From positions 53,691 through 117,690 of the forward strand of contig JAIVFH010000103.1 in NCBI GenBank assembly GCA_025765595.1: a stretch of 64,000 nucleotides of DNA, written 5' to 3'. This stretch comes from Obelidium mucronatum (taxonomy: Eukaryota > Chytridiomycota > Chytridiomycetes > Chytridiales > Chytriomycetaceae). The position numbers and the translations under genes are program-made. Of this stretch, positions 40,841 to 53,126 are shown piece by piece (within the stretch, counting starts at the first letter, position 1; every line of letters begins with the position of its first letter). The notes under the pieces are model-generated. The model saw only the letters and a list, made by a program, of their open reading frames with translations. It ran no database searches and was not told the DNA's origin.

Positions 40841-42407
40841 TTATTGTATGATCCTCAGTGCCTCCCTCAATTCCACAACCTTCTCCCTCTCTTTTCCTCT
40901 CTTTTCTCCTTCTTTGCGCTCAAATGCATCAAGAACTTTCCAACCAGAGTATGAAACTGTTGTCACGCCTCTTTCATGAAGTAACGGAGAGACGCCGTCA
41001 AAGCCAGATTTAGCAGGTCGTGATGACTTCAAAGATTCCAAATCTTGAAGGACAGAGTCTGCAGTTTCTACAGCGTCATACATTGTGGCTGCAATCACAC
41101 CAACAGCACCACGCTTAATCCAACCGCTTGCATACAGTCCAGGAATGGTAGTTTTTGTCGTCAAGTCTGTAACGACACTCCCTCTGATGTTTGGAATAAC
41201 CCCCTTTGAAGCATCGAAAGGAACATCGGGACCGATCGACTCGCCGTAATATCCAACGCTTGAAACCAGCAGTCCACAAGAAAGATCCACAAATTCTCCA
41301 GGAACTGCCTCTATTTTGGCCCCATATGGGCCAGCCGTTGTTTGAATAGGACGAGTTCTCTGGAAACGAATTGCCTCAACAGCGTTTTTCGCGTTTTGAA
41401 TAATTTCATGTGGTGTCAGGAACCAGTCCAAACTCCATTGCTTCTGACTTGTTGCTGGGCGCTCAACATTGTGAAGAATTTGCATGAGGCGTTTGGGTCC
41501 TCGATCTAGCAATGGATCTGATTCCGAGGATTTGTAAGGTTCACTGGAAAGGATGGGGTTGTGGGTTAAAGTCGTGCCTGGGAGTTTTGTCAGTTCTCGA
41601 AGTTCTTTGGCAGTGAAGGCAGTCTAAAAGATCTTTATTCTCAGATACGGCAGAATAAAAGAAGCAAGCATACCTGATATGGACCACGTCTTCCAACTAG
41701 ATGAACTCGTTTAATTCGACTCTTTTCAAGAACGGCAAGAGTCTCATCAGGAATATCAGTCTTCCTTAAATCATCAAAAGGACTCAATAAAAGCCGTGCT
41801 ACATCCAGAGCAACGTTCCCTTGCCCCACAATCACTGCCGTGTCGGTGTTTGAAAGGTCGAATGGAATATTACTGGAACCACTGTCCCAGCTATTCGGGT
41901 ACCCATTGACCCACTTTACAAAATCGTGCGCTGAATGGACATTCTTTGTTGTTTCTTCATTTGGGATTCCCAGCAGCCGAGGCTTCTCAGCGCCATAGGA
42001 CAGAATCACAGCGTCATAGTTTGCTCTTAATTCAGAGACTGATAAGTCTCGACCAATAGTCACATTTCCAATGAATTTGAATCGTGGATCTTCAGTTGCG
42101 AATTTATCAAACTTGTTTATGACTTTCTGTTGCACAGTGGCAAATGAGATCTCAACCATAACTTAGCACCACGAACCTTTGCATCCGAGTGGTCTGGCGC
42201 AATTCCAAAGCGCACAAGTCCAAATGGCATTGGCAGCTTCTCGAACATATCTACAGAAACAGCTGCAGTGGATACGTTTTTGAGAATGTGTTGGCAAGTA
42301 TAGAAGGCAGCTAGAAGCAAAAAAAAAGTAAGGACACAAAATCAAGTTGTGGTTTAAAATATCTTGCCTGGTCCGCTACCGACGATCGCAATGCGGGAAA
42401 CCGACAT
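40841..42407 (-). CDS. Mitochondrial ferredoxin/adrenodoxin-NADP+ reductase
   Basis: Exons 42407-42369, 42310-42177, 42126-41674 and 41623-40841. The FAD-binding start [20 protein letters not shown] runs across intron 1, then [57 protein letters not shown] (NADPH site), [11 protein letters not shown] and [20 protein letters not shown]. The enzyme passes electrons from NADPH to ferredoxin for Fe-S cluster, heme A and related pathways. No clear presequence precedes the Rossmann fold. Intron 1 uses a GC donor (ag|gcaaga), a rare GC-AG intron. The start is 63 bp from the divergent RVB2 start. No indels. Confidence 0.92.
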
Positions 42408-42470
42408 CTTATTTTGTTTATTTTTTTAAATTATTTATTTATTTTGTTTTTATTTTTATCCACAAAAAAC
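42408..42470. promoter_or_regulatory. 63-bp divergent intergenic region, reductase / RVB2
   Basis: An almost pure T/A-rich segment (atttattttgtttt repeats) separates the start codons of two oppositely oriented genes. Such a short T-rich spacer is probably a nucleosome-free bidirectional promoter. No TATA or other specific motif stands out. Confidence 0.55.
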
Positions 42471-44461
<1,991 letters not shown>

Positions 44462-44664
44462 GCACGGCATTTCAATTTTGATAAGTGGACGGGAGGAACT
44501 GATGCGTATATTATGGGAGCATTTGAACCCATGTGTTGCCTGCTTGGTTCTATCGGTTGTCTTGCTTGAGATCTATTTAATAAATGACTTAACCTTTAAT
44601 TTCTACTTACTTTTCCATCTCGTTTTAAAACGGATGAATATTGTAAATTTCAGTTGACTTGAAA

Positions 44665-45524
44665 ATGGACCTGGGCAGCATATTGACGAATCCCAAATAC
44701 CACGACCTGTTCTCCATCATCAAAGGATTTCGCAATGGAATGGTCTATGGTGCTCGTATTCGATTTCCGCATGCACTAGTGATGCAGTTCCTCTTTGGGT
44801 CTGGAACGTGAGTCGTCTTCCAGCACCAACAGAGGCACCCCATACCCATGACAGAGAGGATATTGAATCAATTTGAATGACCATCTAGATTGGAACAAAA
44901 GATTCAGCGAATCATCGAGGCGACTGTGCAACACTCAAAGAACTTGGCTTTCTTTGTGACAATCTACAAGACGTTGATGGTTCTGCAGCGGAGGATTAAA
45001 GGGCGCGAGGACAGTGCGGATTCGTTTATTGCTGGACTGATTGGAGGCTATATGGTGTTTGGGGAGGATAACAACATCAACCAGCAGGTGAACTGTCATT
45101 TGTTTGGAATACCGAGCTCCGAAAACTCATTTAAAAACTCCTACATGAAAAGATTAACATGTACTTGCTATCGCGAGTAACGTTTGGTCTTGCTAAGATG
45201 TGTGTGAAGAAGAAACTTATTCCCCAACCGCCGCATGCATTCCCCATTTTCGCAGCAGTTGTGTGGGGTATGTTTTGTTTTGTCAATGGTCTCTCTCTGT
45301 TCTCTTTGCAATTAAATATGTGATCAACAGGAATTGTTATGTGGCAGTTTAGGTATGAGCGAGATGTCCTTCAAGGATCATTACAAGCATCCATGCAGGT
45401 TAGAAACATTGAGATTTTGGCTAGAAATTACCATGTTAAACTTTTTTGTTGTTCCCTTCAGTTTCTCTACAATGATTCCGAAGTATTCAGCAATCTGGGA
45501 AACTGGCTTTGGCGAAACCGCTGA
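44665..45524 (+). CDS. Peroxisomal membrane protein 4 (PXMP4/PMP24-like, Tim17 family)
   Basis: Exons 44665-44807, 44889-45087, 45153-45267, 45331-45398 and 45462-45524. The product has FRNGMVYGARIRFPHALVMQ, FLFGSG, EATVQHSKNLAFFVTIYKTL, DSFIAGLIGGYMVFGEDNNI, NQQINMYLLSRVTFGLAKMC, VVWGIVMWQFRYERDVLQGS and LQASMQFLYNDSEVFSNLGN. All of these are conserved in PMP24. It is a small multipass peroxisomal membrane protein of unclear biochemical role. The gene follows RVB2 on the same strand and converges with the RRF gene, with 27 bp between stops. Confidence 0.88.
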
Positions 45525-45551
45525 AACCGTTAGGGGATTCTCCTTTTATTT

Positions 45552-46544
45552 TCAAGACGAGACTTCCTTCTTTTTGGATTCAACGGCCGCATCAATCTCC
45601 TTCATAAACGCGTCATGCTCGTGTTGAATCTTGCAAAAAAAAAAACAACATTTTTTTCATAAGTGAACTTCTGAAGATTTGGCTCAATTTTTTTTGGTTA
45701 CCTTTCCTTCATGCCTCTTGACTTCATCCGACGACTTGATTTTGAGTTTCTTCAAATCTGTTCTTGCATGTGCACGCAAATCTCGAATCTGCGTTCGATG
45801 CTTCTCGGCAAGTTGAGAAATTGATTTCAAGACTGCTTCACGGTGTTCTGCATTCATTCTAATTTGTTGGGTTTTTTTTTTTGCAACGCCGTGTCAAGAG
45901 CTATGGGGGTAAAAGCGTTTGGTTTTTCTTACTTTGGAACTGTGACTTTCAATGTCGTCCCATCCACTTTCAACGGAGTCAACCCCAAATTGGCATCACG
46001 AATACTTTTCTCCGCGAAACCGATATACTGAAGATAAAAAAAAAGAGGGGACGGCGTTATGACTCACTATAACCAAAAAGAAAGAAAAAAAAATACTCAC
46101 ATCCTCATCGTTCAGCACCACCATCAATGTGTGCGCATCCTTGGTACTAATCTGAGAAATCTCAGATAGTGGAACACCCTTTCCAATACTACCACTACTG
46201 CCCTTCTTTTCCGTGCCTTTGACAGTAACTTTATCCAAAAGCGCTGGATTCGCTCTCCCAATCGTGATTTGCGTACTCAGGTTCTGTTTCAAGTGGTCTA
46301 TGCAGACTCGCATTTTCGCTTGCATTTTGGTCACGTCGAATTCAGGTGGAGGCAGGTCATCATTGTCTTGAGATGATGATGATGCCTTTTTTCCGCCCTT
46401 TGCGTCCTTCTTTTTGGCAGCGTAGAATCGAATCGATTGGTTTGTTGCTGAGATTGGAAATGACGCTCGGATTGCGTGGAAGGCTGTTGGACGAAGCGCC
46501 ACAACAAGTGGTCGTAGGACTTTCGATAATGTGAATCCGTACAT
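45552..46544 (-). CDS. Mitochondrial ribosome recycling factor
   Basis: Exons 46544-46101, 46027-45933, 45858-45703 and 45629-45552. A basic, Arg/Ala-rich presequence (LSKVLRPLVVALRPTAFHAI) precedes MQAKMRVCIDHLKQNLSTQI, TIGRANPALLDKVTV (the RRF R-G/A-R-x-x-P-x-x-L motif), the second domain SEISQISTKDAHTLMVVLND, IGFAEKSIRDANLGLTPLKV, then REAVLKSISQLAEKHRTQIR, LRAHARTDLKKLKI and the last helix AFMKEIDAAVESKKKE. RRF splits post-termination mitoribosomes with EF-G2. The CACTA-like element begins 23 bp upstream of the start codon, so the native 5' UTR/promoter has been replaced by transposon sequence. Confidence 0.9.
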
Positions 46545-46731
46545 CTTTTTTTTTCTGAAGTTCTTTCACAGCAAATCTGCTCCCGAGAAATTCTGAAGAA
46601 AAAACGGGGAAACCAGAGAAATCCCGAGAAAATCTCTGGAATGCCCAAGTATTTCCCCAAACTGGATCTTCACCATGGTGGCACATAGTTACAGTGTTGA
46701 ATGAAGTGTTGTATACTTTTATACCAATTTA

Positions 46732-49700
46732 TTAATCATAAAGCTCAGAAGCTTCATCAATTACTAGCATAAAAGAGTCTTCCTTCAAGACTTTCAGCCG
46801 TTTGACAAAGCTTTCATGTGCATCACAATAAAACAACGTCTCACTCAGTTGCAATGAGTACGTCAGCCATTGCAAGCAACCATCCTGCTTCATAGTCTGT
46901 TCCAATTCTTGTAGGGGGCGGCGGTACACCAAGATATTGCATTCTTCACCACATGCAAGACTTGTCAAGGCAAAAAACACTCCGAATTCTCGCTCTCCAT
47001 TAACTTGAACAAGCATGCAATCGTCGAATTTCAGCGTCTGCCAGTTTAAAGTGGCGGTACCAGAACTGAAAGTATACATTGTATTCTTGAACACCTGCAA
47101 TGTTTCAACATCAATCAAACGGTGTCCTTGAGTATCCACTGCCTTGTCTGAAACAGGTTTCACGTATCTATTGCACTAAATGTTATTTCAATTCTATTGA
47201 GCCCAGTTCACTCCCGCACTTAACTGCTCTGGACAAGAATGGGGACTCCCTTGGACTTGTTTCATGAGCTCAATAAACATAACAGCCACGTGGCGTCGAA
47301 AAACTCCAAACGATACCCCACGATTGTTTGTGTTGGCATAATAAGACTTCAAGAACTTGATTAAGTGCTCATATACAAAGCACCAATGCTCACGTGGAAT
47401 ACCGTAGTTGATGATAGAAGGAATGACGTGATGCAATAAATGCACATTGAATGTAATAGAATCAGGGTGATCAGAACCGTAAAACTTGAGAATTGTTTCT
47501 ATCAACTTGCCAAGTTCATCGAATTGGCAAACTGAGAGTGTGTGGAGACACATAAGGTTGAAAATCCGAATTCGTATACAATAATAGTGAAATTCTCGAG
47601 ATAGTGTTGCATTGGTTTGATCAATGACTTTCAGGAAGAGAAGCAATTGGCAAGAAACAAGGAAAAACTCTTTCAAGCCGTAAGCCTTGAGGCCCTTCAG
47701 AGTCGCCGCATCCTTGAATTCATACTCTGCTGCAATTCTGTTTCGCTTGCAGTACCGCGCAAATTCACGACTCAAGTCAGAATAGAGAGTGGTGGACTTG
47801 ATGAGTTTTGCAACTCGCTGGAAATCTTTCTGAAGGCTTCCAAGGGGATCTGAGTGCATCAAATCAAGCTTTTCTGACTCTGGTATGTTTTGGCCAGGCC
47901 AAGTGATTGTTTCCGGAACTGAGACAATCCCCAAAGTGTTTGCTACTGTTTTCGTGGATCCTGAAAGGGCACCGGTTCCATTTGCAGCCAGTAGAGTTTG
48001 GTGGTATGCTGCTGTTCGTGGTTCTCCCAGGTTGGTTGCATCTCTTGCTGCTTCTGCAAACTCCTTCAACGGTGTCAAGCATGACAGGCAAGGAAAACTA
48101 TGAACAACCGAAATTGAAAACCCATACATTCGTGCACGAGCAGGAGAATCACCAGGAAAGTCCCACATAAAACCAAATACAAGATATTTGGCGCCATTGA
48201 TTGTAAAATGTACCCCTTTGCTGAACTCTTCCAACTCGGCAGTATAACAATTGAAGATTGGACCCATTCCGTTTTCTTTCACACCTTGCGCTGAAGTCAG
48301 CATCACAGGAATCACTCCCAATGCAGATGGAGAACCGCGAATAGCCCGGCTTATCTCAGCGGCAGTTATGGCAATGATTGTTTGACCCTTGGTGGCCTTT
48401 GTCTTGTCTTTCCAGCTGAAGTCGTCGTTGTAAAGTCTTAAATGCAAGAAAATAACAGTGCGTTTTTCTTCTGCCAATTTAAGGGAGTTTGCTTTGAATG
48501 CTGGCTTCCAAAGTGGCACAGTTCGTTGCAGAATTGCCAGAAACTCAACTGAATGCTCAATTCGATTTAATCCATATTTTGTAGGGAATGATTTCAGCGT
48601 TTCGATTCGGGTTGCCAGTGTGGCTTCAGTGTTTTCCAAGTCAAGATGGGGGATAATGTACTTCTCGACTGAGTGTTTGATGGATGCTAGAATCAATGGG
48701 GACATGAGCCAAAGAAAGCACACTGACGAGATATTTAGATATGGCGTTTTGTGGATCGATCCCAAGACAGGGAGGTTGATAGTTCGGATTGGCAAGAAGG
48801 AATGAAGGAGTTTGTGAATGTGGCGCTCCAACGTTGGAAAACGAGCTGGAGCTGCTGCATTCTGATTCATGGTTATAGGTCTATTATAGTCGGGGATAGT
48901 TGCGGGAATTTGAAGATTCACAAGGGCATTATATGCAGCATGGGTAGTCTTGAACTTCATGCAAAACAGGTACAATTCAAGCTCAAACTTTAATTTAGCA
49001 TCACTCTCGATTTGTTCCAGAATAGCTTTGAAACTACTCCATTCTAATATAAGGGATGTAACATAAGTTCTTGACGCCATCAATAAACGCATATATACCT
49101 TTCTCCTCCATTCTTGGTGTATCTGTGTTGGAATCTTCCTCCTCCAATGAATCCACATCGCTTTCTTCACGTAACGTATTGTCATTGTCACTGTAAGCGT
49201 CATGGATGCTTTCAGAGTCAGTGGAATCTAAGTCAGCATCAGATTCCACACCGTCACTGCCCCCACCGCTGCTGCCATGGGCGTTAGCCCCACCATTGCT
49301 GCCATGGTCGCCAGCCCCGCCGCTGCTGCCATGGGCGTTAGCCCCACCAATGCTGCCATTGACGCTACTCCCACCGTTGCTGCTATGGTCGCTACCCCCA
49401 CCATTGCTACCATTGACGCTACTCCCACCGTTGCTACAATGGTCGCTACCCCCATGGTCGCTACCCCCACCATTGCTACCATTGACGCTACTCCCACCGT
49501 TTCTGCAATGGTCGCTACCCCCATGGTCGCTACCCCCACCATTGCTACCATTGACGCTACTCCCACCGTTGCTGCAATGGTCGCTACCCCCATGGTCGCT
49601 ACCCCCACCATTGCTACCATTGGCGCTACTCCCACCGTTGCTGCAATGGTCGCTAGCCCCACCATTGCTGCCATCAACGCTACTCCCACCGTTGCTGCAA

Positions 49701-50263
49701 TGGTTGCTACCCCCATCGTCACAGCACCCATTGTTGCTGTCATTACTGCAGCCCCCGATGTTGCTACCATTGCCGCCACAACTGTTACTGCCGTTGTCGC
49801 TACCTCCATCCTTGTGTCCACCTCCAGTTCGGATTCCCTGCAATCCTTGGCTATTTACACAGTCTTTTCGAGCTTCTTGAAAGCTGCTAGGTACACTTTC
49901 ACACTCCTTGAAGCTGCCAGGGTACTCTGCCAAGCCCTCATTTAAATGCCCTACGGTTCTTGAGGCTTGAAATACTTGGCTGGCTCTGGAGGTAACGAGA
50001 TTGTCCTGAATTCGTTGCAATTTCGGGAGAGTAGGAGAGATTAAAAAACCCTGGCTGGAGCGTTTTCGCGACTTTTGATGAGTTTGTAGATGTGCAATGA
50101 TGTCTTTTGGGCTGAGTTGGTTCTCAGAATGGAAGCTGCAGACGCCATTGGGACAAACCCAACCATGGACAGTATCGTGACTGTGTTTTGCGCTACTTAT
50201 ATGTCTGATGAAGTTGCTGATTCTATTTGAAGGAGCACAACTAGTGGAGAAAGGACAGTTCAT
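46732..50263 (-). CDS. CACTA/EnSpm-like transposase (zinc finger, repeat linker, Tnp2-type core)
   Basis: Exon 1 (50263-49099) encodes two Cys/His fingers, CPFSTSCAPSNRISNFIRH and CPNGVCSFHSEN with the His pair in IAHLQTH. It continues into a Ser/Gly/Asn-rich repeat linker and an acidic tail. A 55-nt intron (49044-49098) joins MEEK to EWSSFKAILEQIESDAKL. The core contains LYNDDFSWKDKTKATKGQ, FGFMWDFPGDSPARARMYGF and FPCLSCLTPL, matching the D-x-P-A...GF...C-x-x-C part of Tnp2. Towards the end come HLLHHVIPSIINYGIPREHW and EHLIKFLKSYYANTNNRG, matching DUF4218 (H-x-x-x-H...ER-x-x-x-x-LK-x-x-x-x-N). A further intron near 47180-47150 probably links to the last exon (end 46732). Frame intact over the core, so it is potentially active. 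Confidence 0.75.
49250..49770. repeat. Coding minisatellite in the transposase linker (about 69-bp unit)
   Basis: Repeats of a 69-bp unit, mixed with half-units, encode HCSNGGSSVNGSNGGGSDHG and S-D on the transposase strand. Because the unit length is a multiple of three and rich in ccaccgttgct blocks, both strands stay open in several frames. That explains the long false ORFs opposite. Confidence 0.9.
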
Positions 50264-50306
50264 TTGTGATCACGTTTTTCCCTCGAAAAAAGCAGGCAAA
50301 AAACAC

Positions 50307-52745
50307 ATGTTTTTTGATCAAGCCGCCTCCAGCAGCCCCAACCCGTTTCAAGAGGAGCCAGCATACAATCAACTTGAAATTGAGCGGCTGCGTGAAGAAA
50401 ACACGGCATTAAAACATGAGAATGCCAGATTGACAGAATTTTTGACCAAGCGCCTGGAGAACGACAATCAACAGAGGATTTTCAACAAGGCATTTATGGC
50501 AGGAAAGAGGTATTCTTTTTGTTTATTAGATCCCCGACCTTTTCTTAAGCAGTCTATGTAGTGTTTCAGATGTTCTTGTCCCAATTTCCGCAAATTTACG
50601 AGGCAACAACCGATCTGCTCCTAAACCTACAGCTGCTGTAACGGCATCTGTTAACCCCCCTTCAACACAAATCAACAAACGCAATGTCTTGAGCACTGCT
50701 CTCTCTGCTTTACTGTCAACCTGGAACTCTCAAAATGAACCTACTCACCGCAGTGTAAAACAAGCTAATGCTCCAATGTCATCAACACTTAACAACGGAA
50801 GGGGACTGTTTCTGCAAACGATTTCTGAAATCGACTTCGAGGCTGCAATCGATCTCCTCAATAACCATCATGACAAGAATCCAGAAGGCTCGTTGGTGAC
50901 CAATACAGCAATTGCAGCATCACTCTTGGCGGCGCAAATCAAGGCACTCGATGAAAACAGCGAAGTGGTACAATATTTGTTTGAGCTCACAACCATGGCA
51001 TCAATGGATCCGATGTTTCCTGCATCCACACCGTTTGATTCAATGATGTGGGCAACATTGGTGACGTGGACCGGTAAAGTGAAGCCTGTTGTTGCTCCCG
51101 TGCGTAAAGGTGTGTGATTTCATGTTGAATTACAATCCGCTTCTCTTAACTCATTTTCCCCAGTGATTACCGAGAGACGAAATGCTTCCAAACAGAAATC
51201 ACAGGCTGTCAAAACAAAGACTCCTGTGATTGAAACTACTTCAAGCAATCCAACGGTTGCCATCCTTGCAACAACGGTTTCAACGCCAACTGCAACTACT
51301 CCATTCCATTCTTCAACGCCGACTGCCACCACAGCTTCAACAAATTTTACAGCAGCAGCGACACCTTCAACTGGTCCAACGGCTATTGCTGCCCTGGAAA
51401 CGAATCCAATGCCCGCTACTAGTGCTGCTCCATCAACGCATTCGGCTGACAAGCCCAAAAGCTTTAAGTGGAAAACAGCAAACTACCCTTTTGAACCCCC
51501 GTTGGTTGCAGGAGCAGTCAGCCAATTTATACAACAGCTCAAAAACGACTCATTTAAGTCGTCTGAAATCTTTGCTATCTTGTCTGCAGTTGAAAAGGCT
51601 GTCGTTTCTGGAACGGTCAGTGTTTTTCCAATGCCCTTTCTGATTCTGAAGCCAAATGCAATAGTCGTTTTTCACTGATATGGAGCATCTCATCTCCTTC
51701 AAGCCGTGCTGCATGCATTTCACTCTCAGACTCAGCCGCCTTGGGTTCAAGACACATGTCGAAGAATTAAACAACAAATTCTACCCAAATTTGTTGTCCT
51801 TGCTTGCTCCGTTTTGTTTCAACGAGAAGCGCAACAGGCTTGAGCAGCTCGTTTCCTCTGACGACTTCTCTCATGGAGCTGTTTCGAATGATTTGAAGGA
51901 TGTCTTCGCAACTCTGGCACTTTCTGAAAACTATGTCGACCTGGGTGTTCAGATTCTTCGGTTTCTGGTTTCGGAATGCTCGGGCTTAAATTCCGGAAGC
52001 AACCAGTCTGCCAATGATTGGCTTTCCAAACTCATGAAGCGCCTCAAAATTATTCCATATTCGTTTCAATCGTCAGAGAGTGCATCAGCTTTGCAATCCG
52101 CATACCACGTGCTGCAATACGTTTGGATGAATCAAGAATGGGATTCTGTCCATTTTCCAGTCACTGATGATGACTGTGAGGACACATTTGTGAATTATTC
52201 TGTTCCGGTTGAAGAGTTAAAGGCCCTGAGACTTGTCATGAATGCTCTGATTCGAGTTCAGTTTCAAAGGTTGTTTTATCTAATCGAAAGTTTCGCACTA
52301 AGTCTCGTAAAACAGGTCCGCAGTGGTGGAGTTTTGGGCTGCTTGGCCCTTTAAACCAATTGGAGCCGACCACGTGAAGTTCTTTAACGATTTCAATGTA
52401 CCAGTTGCAAGTGTCCCAGTGGTGTTGCCTGTTAAGCGGAAAGGCAAGGCTCCGGTGGCAGATGCTGTCACAGAACCAAAACGTGCGAAGGTGACGAAAG
52501 CCGCTGCCTCTCGCAAACAGGTTGCTAGAGACTTACCCGAGCCTTCCAATGTGGCTTCGACAACGACAAGAAAAACCCGCCGATCTCAGGCTGCCAAAGA
52601 AATTGTTGCAGGCAAGCGCAAAACTATTGGTCTTGTCCAAGTAAGACAGACGCTGGATATTGATGATGCTAGTGACGACAAAGTAGAGTCGGATACGATA
52701 CATTCCAGTGAAAGTGGGTGCAGGAGTATTGTTGATCTTGAGTAG
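50307..52745 (+). CDS. Second CACTA-like element protein, coiled-coil (TNPA-like role possible)
   Basis: The protein begins MFFDQAASSSPNP, then a strong coiled coil, QLEIERLREENTALKHENAR (leucine zipper-like), LTEFLTKRLEND. Later exons give SALLSTWNSQNEPTHRSVKQ, a helical domain (LQTISEIDFEAAIDLLNNHH), a Thr/Ala/Pro-rich linker (about 51230-51450), a second helical domain (WLSKLMKRLKIIPYSFQSSE, HVLQYVWMNQEWDSVHFPV) and a basic C-terminus with nuclear-signal-like KRKGKAPVADAV and PKRAKVTKAAASRK. Introns near 50510, 51113, 51620 and 52270 are inferred; at least one junction may need an indel. It resembles no host family and lies wholly inside the element, divergent from the trans­posase. By position it could be a terminal-repeat-binding partner, as TNPA is in En/Spm. 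Confidence 0.6.
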
Positions 52746-53126
52746 TGCGAGTAGGCGCCTGGAGTGTAAAATTATTCTTATCATTTATTTGGAGTTGCCT
52801 GTGTGATAAATAAAACATTAAGTCTAACGGATGTACTCGGTAGTTTCTCGATATTTTCTCCATAATTCCTCCAAAGATTTCCAGGCAATCCGGAGAAATC
52901 CCCAAGAAATTACGAGATAGCACAGAATTTAAGAAGAATTCCACATAATTTCCCTAGAATCGACGAGGTATTTCTTAGGTTATTCTTCGGGAAAAATTGG
53001 GATTTTCTTCAGAGTTCTCCGGTATTTCTCCGGAGCAGATTTGCTGTGAATGAGCGCTTACGAAAATTTATTTTGATGAATCTTCCACACTCCTAAAAAG
53101 ACCTGGTGTCTTTGCTTGAACTTCAG

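Larger units (their letters stand above)
46567..53048. mobile_element. CACTA-like DNA transposon, about 6.5 kb, two divergent genes
   Basis: Terminal inverted repeats: cacagcaaatctgctcc then C/G then gagaaat at 46567-46591, and its complement at 53024-53048 (25 bp, one mismatch). Similarity extends inward to ctgaagaaaa on both sides. Subterminal repeats of gagaaat/atttctc type fill both ends (about 46590-46660 and 52830-53030). It encodes a Tnp2/DUF4218-type transposase leftward and a coiled-coil protein rightward from a shared centre near 50264-50306. The 3-bp flanks differ (ttt versus aat), so no target duplication is present. The start cacag differs from plant CACTA/G ends. Closest known group: fungal CACTA-like elements (for example Plavaka), by inference. 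Confidence 0.8.

Noticed and set aside
49206..49945. Two long plus-strand ORFs (about 220 codons, Leu/Pro- and Ala/Thr/Val-rich) and a 197-codon minus-strand frame
   Set aside because: They lie exactly over the coding minisatellite of the transposase; the 69-bp unit is a multiple of three and keeps extra frames open.
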